Shown: piece by piece, positions 1 through 6,625 of the stretch
How the letters are laid out: the number at the start of each line of letters is the position of its first letter
Numbering within the stretch: position 1 is the stretch's first letter
Source of the DNA: Candidatus Gastranaerophilales bacterium
GTDB lineage: Bacteria > Cyanobacteriota > Vampirovibrionia > Gastranaerophilales > Gastranaerophilaceae
Direction of reading: 5' to 3'
DNA length: 21,336 nt
Assembly: GCA_900552525.1 (NCBI GenBank)
Contig: UNSK01000036.1
Span: 1 to 21,336 of the forward strand
Translations under genes and position numbers: made by a program
Notes under the pieces: generated by a model
The model's database searches: none
What the model saw: the letters and a program-made list of their open reading frames with translations, nothing else
What the model was told of the DNA's origin: nothing

Positions 1-29
1 GTTTTCAACCGGCGCTTTTCTTTCTGCAA

Positions 30-584
30 CTATGCCTCATCATCGTCCAAATATCTATAATCCATTATACTTCCTTCGTACTCTGTCAAATCGTCCCCGT
101 AAAACATAGACATGTTGTTTACTATTCTGTTTCTATCCTCGATTTTTTGTTTTTCAATATCAGAGTTGACGCCGTAAGCATTAATTTCGGCATTTGTAAC
201 TTTGCCGTCGTGGTTAGCATCAATGTCGTCAAAGTGTGATAGCACCGTTTCCTGCAAAGAAGAACTCATACCGGAAGAAGCTCCTAAAGACATTATCTGC
301 TCTCTTGTAAGCCCTTGAGTAGCCATATTATTCATTAATGTTTGGATTTCGTCTGCAGAAATTGTACCATCTCCATTTTTGTCCACACTATTAAAATTAG
401 TTGTTAAATAAGATGCAAATGTTGAACCATAGGATGTGTTTGTTACATTAGTATTGGTTAAAGCTGCATTAAGATTTTCCAGCGTTAAGCCGTCACTGTA
501 CTGGCTTGAAAGTAAAGAAAAAGAGTTTGTTAATCCTGCATTTATTCCACTGAATAAAGAAGATCCGTCCAGTCGTTTGCCCAT
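30..584 (-). CDS. EF-hand calcium-binding protein (184 aa)
   Basis: The protein carries two canonical 12-residue EF-hand loops, DKNGDGTISADE at about residues 68-79 and DANHDGKVTNAE at about 122-133. Both have acidic or polar residues at positions 1, 3 and 5, Gly at 6, Ile/Val at 8 and Glu at 12, so calcium binding by a paired EF-hand is well supported. The N-terminus (1-65) is rich in Ser, Asn and Thr, the C-terminus is very acidic, and there is no signal peptide or membrane segment. I chose the ATG at 584 because AAGGAG lies just upstream; an in-frame ATG 36 bases earlier lacks such a site. It is transcribed divergently from the phosphatase-like gene. The cellular role is unknown. A calcium sensor or structural protein are both possible. 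Confidence 0.8.
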   Translation of the reverse strand: MGKRLDGSSLFSGINAGLTNSFSLLSSQYSDGLTLENLNAALTNTNVTNTSYGSTFASYLTTNFNSVDKNGDGTISADEIQTLMNNMATQGLTREQIMSLGASSGMSSSLQETVLSHFDDIDANHDGKVTNAEINAYGVNSDIEKQKIEDRNRIVNNMSMFYGDDLTEYEGSIMDYRYLDDDEA

Positions 585-651
585 AATATATCTCCTTGTG
601 CTTAGTTTACATTTATACATGTTCAGTTTAATGTTTTTTATATAAAAGTCA

Positions 652-679
652 ATTATACAAAAATATGAGAGATTAACAA
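652..679 (-). promoter_or_regulatory. Putative sigma-70 promoter of the EF-hand gene
   Basis: Read on the minus strand, TTGTTA is followed after 16 bases by a perfect TATAAT. It sits about 70 bases upstream of the EF-hand start codon and back to back with the plus-strand promoter at 686-715. Confidence 0.5.
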
Positions 680-685
680 CTAAAG

Positions 686-715
686 TTGGAGATTAATATT
701 CGTTTATGGTATAAT
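686..715 (+). promoter_or_regulatory. Putative sigma-70 promoter of the phosphatase-like gene
   Basis: TTGGAG is followed after 18 bases by a perfect TATAAT. It ends 19 bases before the ATG at 735, giving a very short 5' leader that holds the AGAGGG ribosome site. Confidence 0.55.
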
Positions 716-734
716 GATATAAGAGGGTATTAAT

Positions 735-1334
735 ATGTTTAAACGTAAATGTAAAATCACTTTTATTTCACACGGCGCAACTGTTCATACAATGGACGGT
801 ATTATTTGTGATACAGAAAAATACCCGAAAATAAATGAATTTGGTGAAGAAGAAATAGAAAAAGTTTGTGAATACCTTGAAAACAGGGCAGTAACTTACG
901 ATAAAATTTATACTAGTTCATCTGCCAGATGCACACAATCTGCTCAAATTATTGCCAAATTATTTAAAAAAGAAATTACTTCCATAGACCTTCCTGCAAG
1001 AAACCACGGCGAGTGGAGCGGAAGATCGTATTCTGATGTTTTTGATGAGTTTGGACCGGAAGCTATTATACAGAAACCAGAAGGCGGGGAATCTCTTGAA
1101 GATTTTAATAAAAGAGTTTCTAAAGTCATCGATAAACTTGTTGAAGAAAACAAAGGTAATCGTATAATAGTAGTTACAACTACTGATGTAATCCAGTCTG
1201 CAATAGCAAAGACTCTTAATCTTGATCCGGTAAGCCAGTTTAAAAACCTTATAAAAACAGGCACACTAACACAGATTAGTTATTTTGAAGATGATTGGTC
1301 AAGTATAATTTATTCGGATTATATGCCTATATAG
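735..1334 (+). CDS. Histidine phosphatase (phosphoglycerate mutase-like) family protein with degenerate active site
   Basis: The fold signature of the histidine phosphatase superfamily is recognisable across the 199 residues. The phospho-histidine motif reads SHGAT (12-16) instead of RHGxT. SSSARCTQSA (61-70) keeps the second conserved arginine (R65), HGEWSG (91-96) matches the G-x-W-x-G turn, and PEGGES (115-120) precedes a typical amphipathic helix. In the last motif, normally V-S-H-G-G, the sequence is VVTTTDV (146-152), so the second catalytic histidine is a threonine. The general-acid glutamate expected two residues after L86 is alanine (A88). Only one catalytic His and one catalytic Arg survive, so the enzyme is probably inactive or does different chemistry. 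AGAGGG precedes the ATG. The stop codon overlaps the first bases of the tRNA-like gene downstream, so the two may be co-transcribed. Confidence 0.75.
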   Translation: MFKRKCKITFISHGATVHTMDGIICDTEKYPKINEFGEEEIEKVCEYLENRAVTYDKIYTSSSARCTQSAQIIAKLFKKEITSIDLPARNHGEWSGRSYSDVFDEFGPEAIIQKPEGGESLEDFNKRVSKVIDKLVEENKGNRIIVVTTTDVIQSAIAKTLNLDPVSQFKNLIKTGTLTQISYFEDDWSSIIYSDYMPI

Positions 1335-1404
1335 CGGTATCGTCTAGTGGTTAGGACGGGAGATTCTCATTCTCCAAACAGGGGATCAATCCCCCTTCCC
1401 GCCG
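1333..1404 (+). tRNA. tRNA-Glu (anticodon CTC), atypical acceptor stem
   Basis: A 72-base cloverleaf can be drawn: D arm GTC (1342-1344) with GAC (1355-1357) around the Glu-type loop TAGTGGTTAG, anticodon stem GGAGA/TCTCC with loop TTCTCAT (anticodon CTC at 1366-1368), a four-base variable region, and T stem AGGGG/CCCCT with loop ATCAATC. The acceptor stem AGCGGTA (1333-1339) against TCCCGCC (1397-1403) has an A1-C72 mismatch and a U6-C67 mismatch, and T54 of the T loop is A. No CCA is encoded. The D and anticodon arms strongly indicate a tRNA-Glu lineage, but the acceptor defects mean it could be a decaying copy. Its 5' end overlaps the stop codon of the preceding gene. Confidence 0.75.
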
Positions 1405-1428
1405 GTAAGTAACACTACCAATAGATTA

Positions 1429-1842
1429 CTATATTGCCATCTGGGTTATATCTGTGTAAGCTGATACCAGCCTGTTTCTTACCTGTACAGCCATTTGCAT
1501 ATTTAAAGAAGCTTTTTCTGCTGCAATCATTGCATCATGGATACTTGTAGAGCCGCCCATAGCAATGTCTTCCTGCATTTTGTCAGCCGTAATATGAGCA
1601 TTGTTGACAGCATTAAGGCTGTTTGAAAAAGCATTTCCCAAGCTGGAAGCAAAATTTCCCAAGCCTGTCGGATCGGCTTTATCTTTTACAGGATAACTTT
1701 TGGCAGCATTCTCAAGAGCTTCTTCAAAAGCATTTTTGTCTATCTCAAACGAAGCCTGCCCTTTCAGATACTTGTTATAATCATCTATAGCATTAAGATT
1801 ATAAGTCGTATTAAATTCACTTATCCCTGTTGTAAATTCCAT
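1429..1842 (-). CDS. fliE: Flagellar hook-basal body complex protein FliE
   Basis: FliE links the MS ring to the proximal rod of the flagellar basal body. The diagnostic C-terminal half is present: STSIHDAMIAAEKASLNMQ (about 98-116) and AVQVRNRLVSAYTDITQMAI (118-137), matching the family's 'A-V-Q-V-R-N-(K/R)-L-V-x-A-Y' ending. At 137 aa it is some 30 residues longer than the classical ~104-residue protein; the extra length is an N-terminal extension (about 1-55) without recognised motifs. AAGGGG precedes the ATG. It is the last gene of the flgB-flgC-fliE series, 108 bases after flgC, a wider gap than elsewhere in the cluster and one that holds inverted repeats. No clear terminator follows before the antisense tRNA. 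Confidence 0.93.
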   Translation of the reverse strand: MEFTTGISEFNTTYNLNAIDDYNKYLKGQASFEIDKNAFEEALENAAKSYPVKDKADPTGLGNFASSLGNAFSNSLNAVNNAHITADKMQEDIAMGGSTSIHDAMIAAEKASLNMQMAVQVRNRLVSAYTDITQMAI

Positions 1843-1876
1843 TTAAAACCCCTTTTTATTTGTAGTTTCACTTTAA

Positions 1877-1947
1877 GGGAGACCTGTAGTTTTAATGTAA
1901 ACTTGTAATATTTCGATTGTCTCCCGCCCCAATGTCTACGTACGTAG
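1877..1947. repeat. Inverted repeats in the flgC-fliE gap
   Basis: GGGAGAC at 1877-1883 and GTCTCCC at 1919-1925 are exact inverted arms with a 35-base loop. A perfect 12-base palindrome, CTACGTACGTAG, lies at 1936-1947, three bases past the flgC stop codon. No U-tract follows either element, so a standard intrinsic terminator is unlikely. A processing or stability element between the two rod genes is a plausible reading. Confidence 0.5.
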
Positions 1948-1950
1948 TAC

Positions 1951-2457
1951 CTAAATGTTCATTGCGGTCTGCATCATTGTTTTAACGTTTTCTGCAACTG
2001 TTGCATTGGCTTCGTAAGCCTTAGATGCAGATATCATTCCAACCATTTCTTCCACAATATTTATATTTGGAAGATCAACATACCCTTCTTCATCAGCATC
2101 CGGATGAGATGGGTCATACACAGTTTTAACCCCGTTTTCGGCTTCATAAATTTCATCAACTCTTACTCCGCCTGTTATCAAACCATTATTTAAGGAAACA
2201 TTTGCATTTATAAGCATGTTTCCTGTTCTTGGATCAAACTGAGCATCTGGATTATTTGCAGCAAAATTTGAATATCCGCGGTTAACAGCATCATCGTAAA
2301 CAGTTCTGAAAGACACATCTTTTTTTACATAAACACCTTTTGAACCGTCTGGCTGACGTGTAGTATTTATATTTGCAATGTTACTTGCAACTGTGTCCAT
2401 TTTAATTCTCTGAGCGGTCATTCCAGAACCGGCTATGTCAAAAATATTAAAACTCAT
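1951..2457 (-). CDS. flgC: Flagellar basal-body rod protein FlgC
   Basis: This is a proximal rod subunit of the flagellum. The N-terminal rod signature is clear (FDIAGSGMTAQRIKMDTVASNIAN, ending near residue 29, followed by INTTRQPDG), and the C-terminal signature YVDLPNINIVEEMVGMISASKAYEANATV (about 126-154) is typical of FlgC. Length is 168 aa, about 30 longer than the enterobacterial protein; the extra residues fall in the middle (about 55-100), where rod proteins vary. It starts 17 bases after flgB. The ribosome site is weak (AAAGAG), consistent with translational coupling to flgB. No signal peptide is expected because rod proteins leave through the flagellar type III apparatus. Confidence 0.95.
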   Translation of the reverse strand: MSFNIFDIAGSGMTAQRIKMDTVASNIANINTTRQPDGSKGVYVKKDVSFRTVYDDAVNRGYSNFAANNPDAQFDPRTGNMLINANVSLNNGLITGGVRVDEIYEAENGVKTVYDPSHPDADEEGYVDLPNINIVEEMVGMISASKAYEANATVAENVKTMMQTAMNI

Positions 2458-2474
2458 AAGCTACTCTTTCTCTA

Positions 2475-2957
2475 CTATTGTCCCTGGATTGCAGACGATA
2501 CTATAGAAAACTGTCTTCTTTCCAGATTTGATAAAACCATATACCTTGTACCTGTTTTCGACAAATCCATCATTTCACGTTCAAGTTCTACGTTGTTTCC
2601 ATCGGAATTTGTTCCGCTGTAAATATCTGTAACCACCTGCGGGTTAAACTGCTCCATTGTATTCGCCTTCAAATAAGCTTTCTCCTGCTGCGTCGGTGTT
2701 CTATAAGTATGAACATCGCCTGTAAAAACATCTACCATTGGCGGTTTATACTCAATGCTATTCTGCCCTTTGATGTAATCCTTCAAATCCTCATTTTCAA
2801 TAATTTCAGCAAGCTGGCTCTCGAATGCAACTTCCTGCCTTTGAAACCCCGGAGTCATAACGTTGGCAATATTGGAAGCTATCGCATGCTGTCTGCTCAT
2901 AAGCCCATCCATACCCAGCTTTGTAATTTCAATTGTTCTATTGCTGATTAAATCCAT
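2475..2957 (-). CDS. flgB: Flagellar basal-body rod protein FlgB
   Basis: FlgB is the proximal rod protein that joins FliE and FlgC. The flagellar rod N-terminal signature runs from about residue 15: MDGLMSRQHAIASNIANVMT, then PGFQRQEVAFE (36-46). The C-terminus VELEREMMDLSKTGTRYMVL and the following helix are typical of the family. Length is 160 aa against about 138 in enterics, the difference lying in the central variable part. GAGAGG precedes the ATG and lies within the last codons of the histidine kinase gene, from whose stop it is separated by only two bases. This strongly suggests one transcript with the two-component genes. Confidence 0.95.
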   Translation of the reverse strand: MDLISNRTIEITKLGMDGLMSRQHAIASNIANVMTPGFQRQEVAFESQLAEIIENEDLKDYIKGQNSIEYKPPMVDVFTGDVHTYRTPTQQEKAYLKANTMEQFNPQVVTDIYSGTNSDGNNVELEREMMDLSKTGTRYMVLSNLERRQFSIVSSAIQGQ

Positions 2958-2959
2958 TA

Positions 2960-4201
2960 TTAACCTCTCACCCCGTCAACCAGACCTAACTTAATTAAAA
3001 ATTCAGTATAATCATCGCCTGTATGCTCAAGTTTTAATTGCCCGAGCTGTTCTTCAATCGATTTTTTGCAGATGCTTAGCCCTAGACCTGAGCCGCCGCT
3101 TTTTGTTGTAAATCCTTTTTCAAAAATACGCTCAGGCTCGTTTATTTTTCCAGCGTTATTAATAATTCTAATTGCTGCAAACTCTCCCCTCTTCTCCGCC
3201 TTAATTTTAACATACTTACCATTTTCGTCACTCAAATTCTCTGTGCCAAAAGCCTCAACAGCATTCTTTACTAAATTAACCAGAACTGCTGTTAAACTAT
3301 CTTCATCTGCCAGAACTTTTAAATTAGCCTTGCTCTCTACAATATACTCAATATTTTTGCATTCAAAGTATACTTTAGTCAAATCTTCTACAATTTTAAT
3401 GATATTTTTTAAATCACACTGCTTTAGTTCTTTGCTCTGCGTTGACTTCAAAGCCAGAAGAGAATTGCCTGATATCTTCACTGCTCTTGAGATACAGTTC
3501 ACTCCGTTTAAAATCGTTTCATCAGTTATTCCGTTCTTTTCACAGTACTTTCTTATAATTTCACCGTATAAATCGCATATGGAAAGCTGATTTTTTATCT
3601 CATGAGCAACTTCTCTAACTTCGGCAGAAGCTTCTGCCGGTTTAGCCTGAAACTCTGCAAATCCCAGCACTGCATCTTTCGCTGCTTCATCCATATTCTC
3701 AACCAGACGCCTGATAGAGGAATTTAAAAGTATGTTATCACGTCTGTCCGGTCTGAATTTTTCCTGAAACTGCCTGATATCAATTATTGAGTTTCTGTTT
3801 ATAATATCCAGCGCCTCATCTTGAAGTTTTGAGTTCCAGATTGAATAATATCTAACATAGTTCTTGCTGTCAGTTTTGTTATCCCATATAAATATAGAAA
3901 CAAATCTGTGTGTCATAACACATAGAAATTCGGTATCAGCCCAAACTCTTTCCCTCAAATTTTCACTCTCATCTGAAAAATTATAAGCTTCAATGTCTGA
4001 AAATTCTACCCGTTTTATTAATCCGGCAAGTCCTGTTTGATTTATTATTCTATACAAAACGACACCTGCTTCAGGATTATCAAGCAAAGGTTCTAAGACA
4101 GCACGAATTGCACATCTCAAGATTTGTTTTGTTATAAACTTATTATCCTGAGATTCAATCAAACCCTTTAAATAATTTTGCTGTCTTACAATCTTTTTCA
4201 T
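2960..4201 (-). CDS. Soluble sensor histidine kinase, upstream of flgB
   Basis: The C-terminal half has the standard kinase boxes: H box VREVAHEIKNQLS with H200, N box VNLVKNAVEAF with N313, a G1 variant NNAG (348-351) in which the usual Asp is Asn, F box FEKGFTTK (360-367) and G2 box GGSGLGLS (369-376). Residues 1-190 form an N-terminal region with no transmembrane helix and no domain I can name, so the kinase is cytoplasmic and senses an internal signal or partner. I prefer the ATG at 4201, ten bases past the response-regulator stop and preceded by AAGG. A TTG at 4222 with its own AAAAGG would add seven residues and overlap the regulator gene. Partner of the regulator encoded at 4212-4922. 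The protein ends two bases before flgB starts. Confidence 0.9.
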   Translation of the reverse strand: MKKIVRQQNYLKGLIESQDNKFITKQILRCAIRAVLEPLLDNPEAGVVLYRIINQTGLAGLIKRVEFSDIEAYNFSDESENLRERVWADTEFLCVMTHRFVSIFIWDNKTDSKNYVRYYSIWNSKLQDEALDIINRNSIIDIRQFQEKFRPDRRDNILLNSSIRRLVENMDEAAKDAVLGFAEFQAKPAEASAEVREVAHEIKNQLSICDLYGEIIRKYCEKNGITDETILNGVNCISRAVKISGNSLLALKSTQSKELKQCDLKNIIKIVEDLTKVYFECKNIEYIVESKANLKVLADEDSLTAVLVNLVKNAVEAFGTENLSDENGKYVKIKAEKRGEFAAIRIINNAGKINEPERIFEKGFTTKSGGSGLGLSICKKSIEEQLGQLKLEHTGDDYTEFLIKLGLVDGVRG

Positions 4202-4211
4202 AGCCTGAACC

Positions 4212-4922
4212 TTACACTGCAAGTTTAACCTTTTTAGTTAAAAAGCCATTGTTTATAGCGTATAGAACGGCCTGTGTTCTATCATTAACCTGTAACTTTT
4301 GGAAAATATTGTTTACATGGGTTTTTACAGTTGTTTCTGATATGAATAATTTGTTGGCAACGCCTTTATACGTAATACCCTGTGTTAATAACTCCAAAAC
4401 TTCTTCTTCTCTCTGAGTCAGGTAATTAAGCAGATTTTCTTCTTCTTCAGCAGCATCCTTCTTCTCTGCTTCTTCTCTAAATGTCTGCTGAAAGTATTCA
4501 AAAAATCTTGAAGACAATGCAAGCGGAAGATAAATTTTTCCATTTAACACTTCTTCTATTGCATAAATTAATTGAGCTGATGCCATAGTTTTAAGTACAT
4601 AACCTTTAGCTCCTATTTTCATAGCTCTAAAGATTAAATCAGCATCATCATATCCTGATAACGCTAAAACTTTAGTATCCAAATCAAGTTTAGCGATTTC
4701 CATAATACCTTGCAAGCCATCACGTTCCGGCATATTCATATCCAGAAGAACAACATCAGGCTGATATTTCTTAATTAAATTAAGCCCGACAGTAACATTA
4801 GTTGCAATTCCAACTACGTCAAAAGTGCCTTCTAGATTCAAAAGCTCCCTAATTCCTGCTAAGTGCTCATAATTGTCATCAATAAGCAGCACCTTTGATT
4901 TCTTCTTAAACTCTCGTCTCAT
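4212..4922 (-). CDS. NarL/LuxR-type response regulator, first gene of the flagellar rod cluster
   Basis: The protein has an N-terminal receiver domain (about 10-125) and a C-terminal LuxR-type helix-turn-helix (about 166-226). Receiver residues are intact: acidic pair D15-D16, phospho-acceptor D61 in VVLLDMNMP, S89 and K111. The effector domain reads LTQREEEVLELLTQGITYKG then VANKLFISETTVKTHVNNIF, the classic NarL/FixJ DNA-binding module. A Glu/Lys-rich linker (148-164) joins them. GGGGAG lies eight bases before the ATG. It is the promoter-proximal gene of an apparent RR-kinase-flgB-flgC-fliE operon, so it probably governs motility or responds to flagellar state. Targets cannot be read from the sequence, though the palindrome at 5058-5069 upstream is a candidate binding site. 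Confidence 0.93.
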   Translation of the reverse strand: MRREFKKKSKVLLIDDNYEHLAGIRELLNLEGTFDVVGIATNVTVGLNLIKKYQPDVVLLDMNMPERDGLQGIMEIAKLDLDTKVLALSGYDDADLIFRAMKIGAKGYVLKTMASAQLIYAIEEVLNGKIYLPLALSSRFFEYFQQTFREEAEKKDAAEEEENLLNYLTQREEEVLELLTQGITYKGVANKLFISETTVKTHVNNIFQKLQVNDRTQAVLYAINNGFLTKKVKLAV

Positions 4923-5207
4923 ACTCTCTTCTCCCCTATCATGTAAATTTAGTATTTTTTATTCGTTATTACACTATATATATTACCTCCTTATAGAGGA
5001 GATTTTCATCAATATGATGATTGATTTTACAGCGTTTGAGGTAGATTGATAGATATAGACCATATGGTCAATAAAATCGCTGAATATCAGTAATAACAAT
5101 ATTTTAAGATTATGAATCAACTCAAAATATAGAGCATACAGTGTAGATGAAATGGAGGATACAAGCAAAACACAGATAGTACAAAGAGAGTAGGTGATAA
5201 ATATATC
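4923..5207. other. Intergenic region upstream of the two-component/flagellar cluster
   Basis: About 285 bases without a convincing gene; a 61-codon minus-strand reading frame here has AT-rich, low-complexity translation. It must contain the promoter of the response-regulator cluster, but I cannot pick a clear -35/-10 pair. It holds a perfect 12-base palindrome at 5058-5069, a shorter inverted repeat TCATC-AATAT-GATGA near 5008-5022, and a perfect but orphan ribosome-site sequence, AAGGAGGT, on the minus strand at 4985-4992. Confidence 0.5.
5058..5069. promoter_or_regulatory. 12-base perfect palindrome, candidate operator
   Basis: GACCATATGGTC is a perfect dyad about 135 bases upstream of the response-regulator start. 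LuxR-type regulators bind short dyads, so autoregulation is possible, but this is inference from position and symmetry only. Confidence 0.3.
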
Positions 5208-5244
5208 AAAAAAAAAAGAGCGGATTTAGATTTCCGCTCTTTTT
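5208..5244 (-). terminator. Rho-independent terminator of the pilin-like gene
   Basis: GAGCGGA (5218-5224) pairs with TCCGCTC (5233-5239) around an 8-base loop, extended by A/T pairs. On the minus strand the stem is followed by a long U-tract (the A-run at 5208-5217). It lies 18 bases beyond the stop of the pilin-like gene. The flanking T-run makes it potentially active in both directions. Confidence 0.88.
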
Positions 5245-5261
5245 ATATAGTGTTAAAAATA

Positions 5262-5927
5262 TTAGTTATCGAATGCCCATCTAGCAGCTGCACCGTTAGG
5301 AACTGCAAAACCGCCTCTTAATCTTACACCAAATTGGTCTTTGATTACACGTCTTGCTTTAACAGTACAATCTGTTGTTGTATCATTCTGAGCTGCATTG
5401 TTCAACATACCAGCATTACCCGAACAGTTAGATAATAAGTTAGGACCTTTAGCACCGTTTGTATCATATATTACAGAAATACCGTAAACTAAACCATCTG
5501 ATTGCATTTTATTAACCTTTGCATTTGTAACTAAAGTTGTAGCGTCATTTTTAAATGCAATAGCTGAACCATCTCTAAAGAACATAACATAGTTGCTTGC
5601 ACCGTTGTTAACAGCTTTTGCCTGATTTGTTGTAGTACCGGTTAACTGATAATCGATTGTTGTACGGTTTGCTAACAAACCATATAAAGATTGAGATTCA
5701 GTGTTGTTAGTTGAGGTTTCATTAAAAGAACCATAGTCAAACCCTGCAATAGCTGAATTCATCTGAGCTGCTTCAGTTAGAGTGTTAATACCTTTTTTCA
5801 AAGCTGTTCTTGCTTGTTGTTCCTGAGTGTTTGTCATCAATGCAGGAAGTGTTAACGTAGCAACAACACCAATAATGGCCAAGGTGATTAAAACTTCCGC
5901 AAGAGTAAAACCGTTCTTCTTCATCAT
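5262..5927 (-). CDS. Type IV pilin-like / pseudopilin protein with N-terminal methylation motif
   Basis: The N-terminus is a class III prepilin signal: a short basic leader MMKKNG, predicted prepilin-peptidase cleavage between G6 and F7, then FTLAEVLITLAIIGVVATLT with the conserved Glu at mature position 5 (E11). The hydrophobic helix extends to about residue 30, followed by a soluble domain of about 190 residues rich in Asn, Thr and Ala. Two cysteines (C168, C187) in the last quarter could form a pilin-type disulfide loop. AAAGGA lies five bases before the ATG; the second Met could also serve. No assembly ATPase, prepilin peptidase or secretin is in the window, so whether it is a pilus major or minor subunit or a secretion pseudopilin is open. 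It stands alone between its own promoter and terminator. Confidence 0.88.
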   Translation of the reverse strand: MMKKNGFTLAEVLITLAIIGVVATLTLPALMTNTQEQQARTALKKGINTLTEAAQMNSAIAGFDYGSFNETSTNNTESQSLYGLLANRTTIDYQLTGTTTNQAKAVNNGASNYVMFFRDGSAIAFKNDATTLVTNAKVNKMQSDGLVYGISVIYDTNGAKGPNLLSNCSGNAGMLNNAAQNDTTTDCTVKARRVIKDQFGVRLRGGFAVPNGAAARWAFDN

Positions 5928-5983
5928 AATATTCCTTTCTCTTCTTATATTTATGTGAAATTTTTCTTCTTACATCTATATCT

Positions 5984-6012
5984 ATTTTAACAAACTTAGA
6001 TAATCGTGTCAA
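5984..6012 (-). promoter_or_regulatory. Near-consensus sigma-70 promoter of the pilin-like gene
   Basis: Minus strand: perfect TTGACA, a 17-base spacer, then TAAAAT (one change from consensus). The implied start leaves a leader of roughly 50 bases before the pilin ATG. It is among the strongest-looking promoters in the window. Confidence 0.8.
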
Positions 6013-6037
6013 TATAATATTCAATAAAGATTAAAAA

Positions 6038-6505
6038 CTATGCAAGAACTTCAAATTTATCCGCACGGGTCCTGATTAATGATATTGCAGCCTGAGAATT
6101 TAAAAAGTTCAATGCCCCCATAAAGCTTTGTTTATTACTTAAACCACTCCTTGCTTCCTGCATAGTGGATGCAATTGCAGCACTTGTAATCTGCTCATTT
6201 ATTATGCGGCTCTGCCCGTTCACACGCAATTTTGGCTCCTTTATCGGAAACCCGATTGCATTATCTTCTTCTTTTGTGACAGTCTGAACTTCTGAAGGAG
6301 CATGATTTTCTTCCGCCGAAGAAGTATTAATAATCTTTGAAAAAGGATTATCCTTACTAACAAAAGAATCTCTGGCCAAATCCATTACATCTGTCTGAAC
6401 CTCGTCGCTCATGCCTTTTGATCGCTCTTGAACACGTCTAAAAATCATGTCTTTAAGGGCATCTGCTTCGCTTTTATTAACAATTGAATCAAATTTGTAA
6501 GCCAT
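6038..6505 (-). CDS. Hypothetical protein (155 aa)
   Basis: I do not recognise this protein. It is soluble, with no signal peptide or membrane helix, and largely helical in appearance: charged helices at about 10-50, a disordered acidic centre (about 55-85), and a C-terminal segment about 100-150 rich in Ala, Ser and Gln that suggests further helices. GAGGAT sits six bases upstream of the ATG. It precedes the pilin-like gene on the same strand, but that gene has its own strong promoter within the 110-base gap, so they need not be co-transcribed. A weak promoter (TTTACA, 16 bases, TATATA) may lie at 6518-6545. It is probably a real gene, given the full-length frame, the ribosome site and an amino-acid composition unlike a shadow frame. 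Confidence 0.72.
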   Translation of the reverse strand: MAYKFDSIVNKSEADALKDMIFRRVQERSKGMSDEVQTDVMDLARDSFVSKDNPFSKIINTSSAEENHAPSEVQTVTKEEDNAIGFPIKEPKLRVNGQSRIINEQITSAAIASTMQEARSGLSNKQSFMGALNFLNSQAAISLIRTRADKFEVLA

Positions 6506-6550
6506 AATTATCCTCGTTATATATATATAAAAACATAAATGTAAAGAAAA

Positions 6551-6579
6551 TTGACAATTTTATATATAATTAATATATA
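6551..6579 (+). promoter_or_regulatory. Candidate plus-strand promoter in the AT-rich gap
   Basis: TTGACA, a 17-base spacer and TATATA. It would start a transcript near 6586, reading toward the sigma-factor gene across the short frame at 6626-6763. AT-rich DNA produces such matches by chance, so support is moderate. Confidence 0.4.
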
Positions 6580-6625
6580 TTTGTTACATAAGTTAATATT
6601 TTGCTTTTTTGCAGTTTTTCTGAGT

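Noticed and set aside
4985..4992. Perfect minus-strand ribosome-site sequence AAGGAGGT
   Set aside because: The next possible start (GTG) is followed at once by a stop codon, so it serves no visible gene; probably chance or a relic.
4983..5168. 61-codon minus-strand frame between the response regulator and the pilin terminator
   Set aside because: It has no ribosome site, its translation is low-complexity, hydrophobic and AT-driven, and it overlaps the probable promoter region.
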